NCBI GenBank assembly: GCA_964291485.2
Contig: OZ220224.1
Span: 558,001 to 622,000 of the forward strand
DNA from: Kistimonas sp964291485
GTDB taxonomy: Bacteria > Pseudomonadota > Gammaproteobacteria > Pseudomonadales > Endozoicomonadaceae
Reading direction: 5' to 3'
DNA length: 64,000 bases
Of this stretch, positions 41,026 through 49,329 are shown in pieces. Each line of letters begins with the position of its first letter. Positions within the stretch are counted from its first letter, which is position 1. The notes under the pieces are model-generated. The model had not been told where the DNA came from. It searched no databases and was given only the letters and a program-made list of their open reading frames with translations. A program made the translations under genes and the position numbers.

Positions 41026-43443
41026 CTAGCTACGCATCTCATCAATAATATTTTCAATTTCTCCCGAATTTTTATCATCAAGGACATAGATTTTTTGTGC
41101 GGCTTCCTGCGCCTGTTCAGGCAGTAAGTCACTATTATTCAGTATTAGGTTCTTTACTTGCTCAATCAGTTTTTGAGCTTCTTCCGAGTCGCTATCGGGA
41201 TAATAACCCTCATCAAACAGTCCCTCTATTTCTTCTGAAAGATCACCATCAACAGCTCCCCTTCTGGCAGTAATTGCCGTGTTAGTCGTAGAGCGAATAT
41301 CGGTTGGAGCGTTTGGTTTTGTTGTAGTCTCGTCAACGGGCTTTAATTTGTACTGTTTTGATTTTATTGCTTCTAAGCTGAGTGCCATGTGGGCTTTCGG
41401 ATCTTGGGCTTTGGGTAGTGTTACATCTTGTCCTGGCGTGCCTGCCTGAGAGAGAGACTCAGAATCGACGTCTGTGTTTTTCTCTGGCGTGTTCGTTTTC
41501 TGGCTCAGTTCTCGAGCTTCCAGGGCCGCCTTTAATGACGATGCCAGTGGGCTCAGTGAGCTGTTGCCCTGTTCATCTTGAGGGTTATTTAGGGTTTCTT
41601 TACCGGTCTTAAGCTCTGACTGATTCGGTGCTGTTACAGTGTCTGACATCATCACATGCGTTGAATCAGATTTATTCAGAGCACGCAGATTTTCATAGCC
41701 ATGTGAAGAGATTCCCCGAGGGTATTCAGTTGCAGTGGTTTTCTCGTTCACGCCAGATTGGGTTAGTACATCAGTGTTTTCGTAAGTGGGTAGAGTGTTG
41801 ATATTTTCGTAGCCTGAAGATGTTCCTGTCTGGGGAATTCCGGGTGTTTCATCAAAGTCATCATCCAAATCATCATCAAAGTCATCAGGATCCCAGCCAT
41901 AATCGTCATCATCATAATCGGTTTCATCAAGACTGTTGTCAGCAATTGATGCCTGTTGGCTGTTTTCTATCTCTTGTTGGGAAGCCTGATCGGCCACGTC
42001 AGAAGTGTCCCTGGACGCTATTGATGACGAACTTTTTACTGAGCTGGGCTCAATACTGGCTAAGTCAGCGTCAGTCTTCGACTGTCTCTGGAATAACTGA
42101 CTAAAAAAGGCTGTAAATTTTGCAACCCGAGATTTAGGGGGCTGAGATTGTGAACCTGCTTGAGGGGTTGCTGTATTGACTTGATCCGTTTGCAGGGCGG
42201 CAATGCTTTCATGCCGCGTGCTATCCGCGGATGCAGATGCATCTGATGTTACCTGTGCATTTTCACGATTATCCAGCCAATTGGAGGTGTTGTTTTGTGT
42301 CTCTGCAGTGGGCTGGGTGTTCGCCTTTTCTGTATTTGTTTTGATAGTCGATGATTTCGACTGTGCAGTTGTTTCTGGTAGGGAAGATGCTGCCGTTGTC
42401 TTGTTTGGCGTAATATTCTGGTCGGCTGGCTGTTTGGTCGTTGTTTTAGTTTTGGCAAAGTTGCGGACTAAATGCTCAGGCTTGGGGGGGATTTTGGGTT
42501 TTGTCCTGGTGGATGATGACTGATTTAAGGTTTTATCAGCGTGTTGATCTAGCGGTGTTTTTTTACCGTTCGGGGCTAAAGGTGCTGTGTTTTTCTGACC
42601 CGTTGGTTCTTGTGGTGATGCAGGTGCTGTCTTTTTAGAAGCGTTGTCAGGTGAAAGTCGTGTGTCTGATGTTGCAACGGGAGGTTGAACAGATCCTGAT
42701 GGTTCCTCTGAGTCGAATATATTTCTTCCCGCTATAGTCAATAAGCTTGGTTCATCAGCCATGATGTCTGTGGTGGATGATGGGGGGACTGGATTAGTTT
42801 CTATTTTCGTAGGATGGGGCTCAGTGGGGCCAGATCCGTGTTGGGGGGCATTGCTCGTCAGGGTAACATCCTTGCTTCTAAATGCGATGTAATCATCATA
42901 ACTATTTATGCTGTGGACCAAATCCTCGACATGCCGAATGGTTTTCAGATCCATGTCTTTTTTCAGTTCTTGTATAATTGCCTTTGCCTCGGGCACTGTA
43001 TTTGCTTTAAAACCTTTCTTTTCCAGTGATGGCCGTAAACAGGTTGCGACTACCTTAAGGACATGATCCTGATCGATGGAGGCATTCTGCTGCCTCAGCA
43101 GGTAGTATTCATTGCGTAGGGGATCCCGTGGCTTCTGCTGCGCATTCTGGGGGTTATTTCCCGGAATGTAATGTTCTTGCTGTGAGGGTTGGGCTGGCTG
43201 TGGCGCAGACATGGGAGGATAATACATGACAGGGTTTTTAATAACCCGAACGTTCCAGCCCTTGGGTACATTAATTACGGTATGTTTGGCAGTGATTGGA
43301 ATCATATACTGAACGGGTGCTGATACCCATTTCACAGAACGCCCAAAAATGCCTTTAGGTGCGGTATAGACCTGCTTTACTGGCTGAATGTTTGCACGTT
43401 GCGTGATAGGACTATTGAGATTATTGATGCCGTTTTTAGCCAT
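41026..43443 (-). CDS. Large disordered protein with repeated YEN motifs, candidate host effector
   Basis: No family is recognised for this 805-residue protein. Residues ~1-200 look folded. Most of 200-700 is S/T/Q/N-rich and disordered. A proline-rich basic stretch KPKIPPKPEH (about residues 312-322) looks like an SH3 ligand. An acidic patch (YDDDDYGWDPDDFDDD) lies near 515-540. Three motifs follow: GYENI (Tyr545), TYENT (Tyr554) and GYENL (Tyr583). All fit pYxN, the pattern bound by Grb2-type SH2 domains. The end (SEEIEGLFDEGYYPDSDSEEAQKLIEQ) is acidic helical. No signal peptide is visible. Effector function is inferred. Confidence 0.75.
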   Translation of the reverse strand: MAKNGINNLNSPITQRANIQPVKQVYTAPKGIFGRSVKWVSAPVQYMIPITAKHTVINVPKGWNVRVIKNPVMYYPPMSAPQPAQPSQQEHYIPGNNPQNAQQKPRDPLRNEYYLLRQQNASIDQDHVLKVVATCLRPSLEKKGFKANTVPEAKAIIQELKKDMDLKTIRHVEDLVHSINSYDDYIAFRSKDVTLTSNAPQHGSGPTEPHPTKIETNPVPPSSTTDIMADEPSLLTIAGRNIFDSEEPSGSVQPPVATSDTRLSPDNASKKTAPASPQEPTGQKNTAPLAPNGKKTPLDQHADKTLNQSSSTRTKPKIPPKPEHLVRNFAKTKTTTKQPADQNITPNKTTAASSLPETTAQSKSSTIKTNTEKANTQPTAETQNNTSNWLDNRENAQVTSDASASADSTRHESIAALQTDQVNTATPQAGSQSQPPKSRVAKFTAFFSQLFQRQSKTDADLASIEPSSVKSSSSIASRDTSDVADQASQQEIENSQQASIADNSLDETDYDDDDYGWDPDDFDDDLDDDFDETPGIPQTGTSSGYENINTLPTYENTDVLTQSGVNEKTTATEYPRGISSHGYENLRALNKSDSTHVMMSDTVTAPNQSELKTGKETLNNPQDEQGNSSLSPLASSLKAALEARELSQKTNTPEKNTDVDSESLSQAGTPGQDVTLPKAQDPKAHMALSLEAIKSKQYKLKPVDETTTKPNAPTDIRSTTNTAITARRGAVDGDLSEEIEGLFDEGYYPDSDSEEAQKLIEQVKNLILNNSDLLPEQAQEAAQKIYVLDDKNSGEIENIIDEMRS

Positions 43444-43607
43444 TTTCGATCCATGTAATATAAAGCTCCCATTAAAAAAGCATAGTTAATCAACCCTTCT
43501 ACTTTTTGATGTTTAGGGTGGTTGATATTATTTATTTAAAAATTGGATATATAAGTTTCTATATATCGCTTTTTATTATTAATCCGAAGATATGCTGGTA
43601 GTCCGGC

Positions 43608-44318
43608 TCAATAGAGCGTCATGCCTATAAGGCGTAATGCCAGTAGGCTTAGCAAGACTTTGAAGAAACGCTGGAAGGAGATTTCGGGCAGAAATCGACG
43701 GAGCCGTGTGCCTACCCATGAGCCGACTATCGCAGCGAGACTCATCCATAGCATCAATGACAGGTAGGGAGAGAAGCTGAACCCGAGCAATATAAACGCC
43801 AGGATTTTCAGAGCATGGGCGGTGCCCATAAATGCGCCGGTCGTCGTGACCAGTGAATCCCGTTGCAATCCTTCGCGGCTCAGGAATGCCGAGCTGAGGG
43901 GGCCGGTAGCACCGGTCAGGGTGGCCAGCAGGGTGTGGATAGCACCAAACGAGAAAAACCGGTAAGGCAGGCGGTGCATTGGCAGTGGTGGCAGCCAAGT
44001 CAAGAGCAGGATGAACAGGCCCAGTAGCAGGGGGATCCATTCAGGATTCAGGACCATAACGGTCTCAGAGCCAATCACTGCGCCCAGACAGGCTCCCCCT
44101 GCATATCGACCCACGATAGACCACTCAACGGTTCGCCAGGCAAAGAGGACGCGACTGCCATTGCTGGCCAGCTGTACGACGGCATGGACGGGAATAATGG
44201 CAGCCGGAGGAAGCAGGCCCGGCATTAGCACGATCAGCAGAACCCCACCGCCAACACCAAATATGGCTGTGAAAGTGGAAGTCAGGAAAGCGATTAGGCT
44301 GAGCCAGAGTTCCTGCAT
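43608..44318 (-). CDS. TauE/SafE (TSUP) family membrane transporter
   Basis: This 236-residue protein has about eight membrane segments. The repeated half motif is visible in the N-terminal half (AFLTSTFTAIFGVGGGVLLIVLMP) and the C-terminal half (GATGPLSSAFLSREGL). Family members move sulfite, sulfonates or similar anions; specificity is unknown. It sits between two AT-rich candidate effector genes. An ATG at 44318 is chosen over a TTG at 44330. Confidence 0.88.
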   Translation of the reverse strand: MQELWLSLIAFLTSTFTAIFGVGGGVLLIVLMPGLLPPAAIIPVHAVVQLASNGSRVLFAWRTVEWSIVGRYAGGACLGAVIGSETVMVLNPEWIPLLLGLFILLLTWLPPLPMHRLPYRFFSFGAIHTLLATLTGATGPLSSAFLSREGLQRDSLVTTTGAFMGTAHALKILAFILLGFSFSPYLSLMLWMSLAAIVGSWVGTRLRRFLPEISFQRFFKVLLSLLALRLIGMTLY

Positions 44319-44381
44319 AACGCTAGTCAATCCTTATCCTGTTTTTGCAGTTGGTTATTATGCCAACTGTTGTATCTGATT

Positions 44382-45935
44382 CTATGTGCTGATGAAGGTT
44401 TCTGCTTCTTCCTCTTCTGATGACGGGCTTGCTATCTGTGGCGAATCAGGTTCCCGGGATGTGTGTATTCTTCGGTAAAGTGATAAGGCGTTTGATTTGA
44501 TACAATTGGATCGCTGCAAGCAATATCCTAAAGTTCCTCCAATGCACGCAAGGAAAAAGATCACTACTGCACAAGGAGAAAATTTGTCGTCTTCGTCTAT
44601 TTGGGCGGCATCAAGCTGATCTGAACATGTAATACAAACAATACTTCCCAGAAGAATAAAAAGATGCAATCCGATTAATGCACCTGCAAGAGGTGATATA
44701 TTGTACCTGATTCTGTAACCCAGAGGGGCTAGGTGTATGAATTCTCGCTTCAGCTTTTCTATATCAAGGTAATCACCGCGGCCAGTAGGTGACCATCCGC
44801 CCTTGTTGGCATAGAGGTCGTCAAGCGTAATCGTTGATTCCTTTAACCGCTCAAAGGCTTCTTTTCTCTCACCAGTTAACGTTTCGTACAGAGTTTCCGT
44901 TTTAAAATCATCTCGGGCTGATTGGTTGTATCGATCAAGTAGTATCTCTGCAATTTGATCAAATGATAAACCGGCTCCCGGGAATCCCAGTGCAGTAAAA
45001 AGGCTGACCCTATGCTTTTTTTGTGACAGCATAACATTGTAGCCTTGGGCCGCTCCCTCTGGGTGTTTGCGAAGGTAGTCTTTGTGATTTTTAAAATAAT
45101 AGAGAGTACCATATTGTACTCCCTCCGGTGGGATATGTTTTGTATCTTGGCGAACAGGTATTTTACGATAACTCATAAAGTTCCGTAATGGCGTTTCACT
45201 ATTACCATTAAGGCTAACAGAGAGTGCTCTATCTTTATTATGAGAGAACATTTTATTAAATGCTTTTTTTCCTACGATTTTTAATAGGGCTCTATAGTAG
45301 GCATACTGATAAATTATGTTGCAGTCAATGAGGCAAAATGTTTCCCTCAGGCACTGTAATGCATCGGAGGCTTTTTGTCCCTGTTTGGCAACGTAATGAA
45401 GATGACCTTTGATATCCATTAATGGTTCTTTCGTGTAGATGTCGGTAGGTGGTATGCTTTGTCTTAGAATGTTGCTTTGATCATAAAGCAGGGTTTGTTT
45501 TATTGGTTCGCTCTCGGGGAATCTTTCGAGGAAATGATGCCTGAATACATTGCAGTGGGTATCATACATTGGTCCTTGATTAAATAAATCAAGAGCCGCT
45601 TTTTGATCTAAAGTACAATCGGATTGCTTTAATTCACAGAGTCTAAGGTAGCGTCGATTATAGTTCTCGCATTCTTCCATAAATATCTTTGATACCATTC
45701 GGTCAAGGTCTTTTTGTTTAAAAGATCCAGAGAATAAGGATTTGATGAATGCTTTGTGTTCGAAAGATTCGTCGTGCTTAACCCCTCTTGAATGTATGCG
45801 TATTTCTGGTGTTAACGTCTCGACAGGAGGGGCAGGTATTGCAAGTGGTACAGTTTCTGTTTCAGATGATACTGAACTTTTTTCTGAAGGCATCCTGTTT
45901 TCAACAATAACATAAACATGCTGTGTCGGTTCCAT
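44382..45935 (-). CDS. Tgl-transglutaminase-like protein with C-terminal membrane segments
   Basis: Over 517 residues, the central stretch FCLIDCNIIYQYAYYRALLKIVGKKAFN aligns without gaps to the active-site Cys region of Bacillus Tgl (FYAFECATAIVIIYYL...GEDKFN), placing Cys205 at the nucleophile with Asp for the preceding Glu. A second match is GTLYYFKNHKDY...GYNVMLSQ (Tgl: GDCLYFKNPE...GENVILLG). The catalytic His is not clear. Two hydrophobic segments follow near residues 418-445 and 465-485. RGD (Arg386) and DLYANK also occur. An upstream ATG at 45980 would add 15 hydrophobic residues. Confidence 0.6.
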   Translation of the reverse strand: MEPTQHVYVIVENRMPSEKSSVSSETETVPLAIPAPPVETLTPEIRIHSRGVKHDESFEHKAFIKSLFSGSFKQKDLDRMVSKIFMEECENYNRRYLRLCELKQSDCTLDQKAALDLFNQGPMYDTHCNVFRHHFLERFPESEPIKQTLLYDQSNILRQSIPPTDIYTKEPLMDIKGHLHYVAKQGQKASDALQCLRETFCLIDCNIIYQYAYYRALLKIVGKKAFNKMFSHNKDRALSVSLNGNSETPLRNFMSYRKIPVRQDTKHIPPEGVQYGTLYYFKNHKDYLRKHPEGAAQGYNVMLSQKKHRVSLFTALGFPGAGLSFDQIAEILLDRYNQSARDDFKTETLYETLTGERKEAFERLKESTITLDDLYANKGGWSPTGRGDYLDIEKLKREFIHLAPLGYRIRYNISPLAGALIGLHLFILLGSIVCITCSDQLDAAQIDEDDKFSPCAVVIFFLACIGGTLGYCLQRSNCIKSNALSLYRRIHTSREPDSPQIASPSSEEEEAETFIST

Positions 45936-46153
45936 ACTTATTAACCTGATACTTAAAATGCTTTGGATTACGCTATGCATATTTTGTTGTGACGAAGGGG
46001 TGAAGCTGACTAACTTAATGTTTTAATACCATTTGATTGATGGGCTTATTTGGTTTGTGATGTCTCAATAGTTTATGGATGTAAAAACCATTTGTTTTTT
46101 GTGACTGATTTACGGCAGGATGTCGTAAAAGAATCATCAGACGTTATTCAGGA

Positions 46154-47200
46154 ATGATGGAAAAGGTGTCTAACCAGAATTCCCGTGCAAGCATTGCCAC
46201 CTGTTTTGTTGTGTCGGCTCTTGCCGGTGTTCGTGCACAGGGGAAAGCTGTTACTGCTTTGCTGGATCAGGCAGGCATCGACAGGGCGGTGCTGGATGAT
46301 CAGAACCTGCGTGTACCGCGTGAGGCATTCACTCGGCTCATCCTGCTGATACGGGAAACCCTGCAGGATGAATTTCTTGGATTGTCGAAGACGCCCTGCC
46401 CCGTAGGTTCCTTTGCCATGATGTGTCATGCCTGTATGACCTGTGAGACATTAGGGCAGGCACTTGAGCGTTGTATCCGTTTTCTGAGTCTGGTTACGCA
46501 CAGCATTGAACTGTCATTGCGTCAGGATGAGTATGAAGTCGTTCTGATGCTGCAGCATGAACAGGCGGATGGTTTGGATGACCGTTTTCTGATTGAGACT
46601 CTGCTGGTCAGCCTGGTGCGCTGGTCAAGCTGGATGATTGATCGCCATATTGTACTCCGGCAAGTAGATTTCGCGTTTGATGAGCCAGCTCATCGGGACG
46701 AATACCTCGAGATATTCCCGTGTGGTTGTCGGTTTAACCGCCCGGCAACAACCTTATATTTTTCCGCCAGCTATTTGGCTGCGCCTGTTGTTCAGCAGCC
46801 GCTGACTCTGAAGTCCTTCCTGGTTCAGGCACCTGCAAACCTGATGAGCCATTATCGGCATGATGACAGTGTGTCAGCCTTGATTCGCAAGCGGTTGTCC
46901 GGTCTTGAGGCGGTGGAATTTCCGACATTTGATGCGATGGCCAGATGGTTGTATCTGTCTCCGCCGACGTTACGCCGACGATTGAGGGATGAAGGTGCCA
47001 GCTATCGTGGCATTCTGGACGCTGTACGCCGTGACCGGGCCATCTTCCATTTATCCCGCAATGAGCTGCCGGTGTCGGCAATTGCCACCCTGACCGGTTT
47101 TGCCGAGCCCAGCACCTTCCATCGGGCGTTCAAAAAATGGACAGGTCTGACACCAGGCGCCTGGCGAGCCTCGAAACAGCTAGCCTCTGAGGCCGGTTAG
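46154..47200 (+). CDS. AraC-family transcriptional regulator
   Basis: This 348-residue regulator has an N-terminal arabinose-binding-like domain (FTRLILLIRETLQDEFLGLSKTPCPVGSFAMMCHACMTCETLGQALERC, typical of the OruR/ArgR group) and a C-terminal HTH with RWLYLSPPTLRRRLRDEGASYRGI and AIATLTGFAEPSTFHRAFKKWTGLTPGAWR. It lies upstream of the beta-oxidation cluster and may control it; the ligand is unknown. Confidence 0.92.
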   Translation: MMEKVSNQNSRASIATCFVVSALAGVRAQGKAVTALLDQAGIDRAVLDDQNLRVPREAFTRLILLIRETLQDEFLGLSKTPCPVGSFAMMCHACMTCETLGQALERCIRFLSLVTHSIELSLRQDEYEVVLMLQHEQADGLDDRFLIETLLVSLVRWSSWMIDRHIVLRQVDFAFDEPAHRDEYLEIFPCGCRFNRPATTLYFSASYLAAPVVQQPLTLKSFLVQAPANLMSHYRHDDSVSALIRKRLSGLEAVEFPTFDAMARWLYLSPPTLRRRLRDEGASYRGILDAVRRDRAIFHLSRNELPVSAIATLTGFAEPSTFHRAFKKWTGLTPGAWRASKQLASEAG

Positions 47201-47235
47201 GCATTATTTCCCGTCATTTTTTTGTAATGTCGTCA

Positions 47236-47253
47236 TCTGACCGTTAGGTCAGA
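47236..47253. promoter_or_regulatory. Inverted repeat TCTGACC-GTTA-GGTCAGA
   Basis: Perfect 7-bp arms with a 4-base centre lie 36 bp after the AraC gene. The form suits a dimeric repressor site, but the regulator is unknown. Confidence 0.45.
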
Positions 47254-47299
47254 ATAGCTTTCGTCCTTGTATAGCAGCGTGAAATCCCTGTCAGTACAT

Positions 47300-47321
47300 A
47301 AACACGTCATTTGACGTGTTT
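47300..47321. promoter_or_regulatory. Perfect 22-bp palindrome upstream of a hypothetical gene
   Basis: The 10-bp arms AAACACGTCA and TGACGTGTTT around a TT centre form a perfect palindrome 80 bp before the ATG at 47401. It is a good candidate for a dimeric operator, or could form a hairpin in the leader RNA. No T run follows. Confidence 0.55.
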
Positions 47322-47400
47322 GTCGGTGGTCGATTTTTCATTTTCCATACCGTTTCGGTCGGGTTACACTGAAATTGAAGTGACGAGTGGGGAGGATGTC

Positions 47401-47919
47401 ATGAGCGATAAAAAAACAGCCATGAGCCGGAGGGAGACCGCCATGAGTGACCAGCATGACTGTGGAGATGACCTGCTTGAGCGCTATGAAGTACTGATCA
47501 GCCGTTTCCGGGAGTCCAGCCAGGAACCGCAGGATTTTATAGCCGACTGCCTACGGGAGGGAGCCGTTACAGCCAATGATGCGCTCGACCTGATGAAGTA
47601 TCTCAAGTCCAGTGCCGATTCACGTTCGTTCGCCCTGGCCGACCTGAGTGATGACGAGCACTTTCGTCTCGGCCTGTATGAAACCAACCGTCCAGACTCC
47701 GAGAACAACCCGATATTTGTCATCCAGTTTGATGACAAACTGAGTCGTTTCAAAGAAGAAATCGATGTTGTTCTGGAAGAATTCGCCCGGTCAGTGGCTG
47801 AAATCACCTGCATGGATACTGAGGTGCAGCCGTTGCCTGTTGATGATAATCAAACGAACCAGGGAGAAGCGGTCCAGGCCATCTTTGACGCCATGCCTTC
47901 GGACGCAACCTGCCATTAA
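47401..47919 (+). CDS. Unrecognised acidic soluble protein
   Basis: The ATG at 47401 is chosen because GGGGAGGA ends 4-5 bases upstream; the frame is open from 47311. The 172 residues are acidic, with no membrane segment. Parts are helical (LLERYEVLISRFRESSQEPQDFIADCLREG and IDVVLEEFARSVAEITCM), with a beta-type central part (LGLYETNRPDSENNPIFVIQFDD). No family is recognised. A terminator follows. Confidence 0.7.
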   Translation: MSDKKTAMSRRETAMSDQHDCGDDLLERYEVLISRFRESSQEPQDFIADCLREGAVTANDALDLMKYLKSSADSRSFALADLSDDEHFRLGLYETNRPDSENNPIFVIQFDDKLSRFKEEIDVVLEEFARSVAEITCMDTEVQPLPVDDNQTNQGEAVQAIFDAMPSDATCH

Positions 47920-47952
47920 GCGACGTTATCACCGCCGCTGTCCACAACAAAC

Positions 47953-47988
47953 ATCCCCGTTCCGGTACAGGCCGCAACGGGGATTTTT
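47953..47988 (+). terminator. Terminator after the acidic protein gene
   Basis: A 9-bp stem (ATCCCCGTT / AACGGGGAT) with a 14-base loop is followed by TTTTT. It separates the acidic protein gene from the thiolase operon. Confidence 0.75.
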
Positions 47989-48109
47989 ATGGATTCTCGA
48001 AAGCCTCTTGTCATTTTTTGCCACTCAAAATGACCGAACCCGCCATTGTGGTGTGTCCGGGTTGCGTTAGTGTGGGTGGCAAACGGCGAAACACGCAATG
48101 GAACCTGTC

Positions 48110-49315
48110 ATGACTGAAGCCTTTATTTACGATGCGATCCGGACGCCCCGGGGGCGTGGCAAGGCCTCCGGGCGGCTGCATGAGGTCAAACCGGTGACCC
48201 TTCTGGCAGATTTGCTCAATACCCTCAGGGAACGGAATGGTTTTGCCAGCGAACAGGTGGACGACATCGTGTTGGGCTGTGTCACCCCGGTGGGCGATCA
48301 GGGGGCGGATATTGCCAAGACGGCGGCGCTGGCGGCCGGCTGGCATGACGATGTGGCCGGTGTCACGCTCAACCGTTTTTGTGCCTCCGGTGCCGAGGCG
48401 GTGAACATGGCCGCCATGAAAGTCCGTTCCGGCTGGGAACAGCTGGTGGTGGCCGGTGGTGTCGAGTCCATGTCCCGGGTGCCCATGGGGAGTGATGGCG
48501 GCGCCTGGGCGATGGATCCCGAGACCAACCTGTCCACAGGGTTTATGCCGCAGGGCATCGGGGCAGACCTGATTGCAACGTTGGATGGCTTCTCCCGCGA
48601 GATAGTGGATCAATTTGCGGTGGTTTCCCATCAGAAGGCTGCTGCTGCCTGGCGGCGGGGGGCGTTTTCCCGTTCACTGATCCCGGTACAGGACCGAAAC
48701 GGGATAATGATTCTGGCGGAGGATGAATTGATTCGGCCGGACTGTTCCACCGAAAGTCTTGCAGGGTTAAAGCCCTCGTTCGAAATGATGGGCGCGATGG
48801 GTTTTGACTGCGTGGCTCGTGAGAGATATCCACAGGTTGAACGCATCCAGCATGTTCATACCCCCGGCAATTCTTCCGGCATTGTGGATGGTGCCGCCCT
48901 GTTGTTGCTTGGCAGTGATGAAATGGGGAAGAACCTGGGGATCAAGCCCCGTGCCAGAGTGGTGGCTACGGCGCTGGTGGGCACTGATCCGACCATCATG
49001 CTGACCGGACCGGCACCTGCCGCTCGCAAGGCCTTGGCGATTGCTGGTTTGTCTGTCGAAGACATTGATCTGTTTGAGGTCAATGAAGCTTTTGCGGCCG
49101 TCGTGCTCCGTTTCCAGAAGGAACTGGGCGTTCCTGATGAAAAAGTGAATGTGAACGGCGGCGCGATCGCCATGGGGCATCCGCTGGGGGCAACCGGCGC
49201 CATGCTGATCGGCACCTTACTGGATGAACTGGAAGAACGGCAGCAGCGATATGGCCTGACGACCCTCTGTGTTGGCGGTGGTATGGGCATAGCAACCATT
49301 ATTGAGCGGATATGA
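48110..49315 (+). CDS. Acetyl-CoA acetyltransferase (thiolase)
   Basis: This enzyme cleaves 3-ketoacyl-CoA in beta-oxidation. The 401 residues show the nucleophile Cys in LNRFCASGAEAVNM, the His in NGGAIAMGHPLGATGAM, and the C-terminal Cys in TLCVGGGMGI. It is first in a cluster with a FadJ-like protein, whose start overlaps this stop region, and a CaiB-like protein. The ATG at 48110 is preferred to 48098, with GGAA upstream. Confidence 0.93.
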   Translation: MTEAFIYDAIRTPRGRGKASGRLHEVKPVTLLADLLNTLRERNGFASEQVDDIVLGCVTPVGDQGADIAKTAALAAGWHDDVAGVTLNRFCASGAEAVNMAAMKVRSGWEQLVVAGGVESMSRVPMGSDGGAWAMDPETNLSTGFMPQGIGADLIATLDGFSREIVDQFAVVSHQKAAAAWRRGAFSRSLIPVQDRNGIMILAEDELIRPDCSTESLAGLKPSFEMMGAMGFDCVARERYPQVERIQHVHTPGNSSGIVDGAALLLLGSDEMGKNLGIKPRARVVATALVGTDPTIMLTGPAPAARKALAIAGLSVEDIDLFEVNEAFAAVVLRFQKELGVPDEKVNVNGGAIAMGHPLGATGAMLIGTLLDELEERQQRYGLTTLCVGGGMGIATIIERI

Positions 49316-49329
49316 GAGGGGGACTGGGC

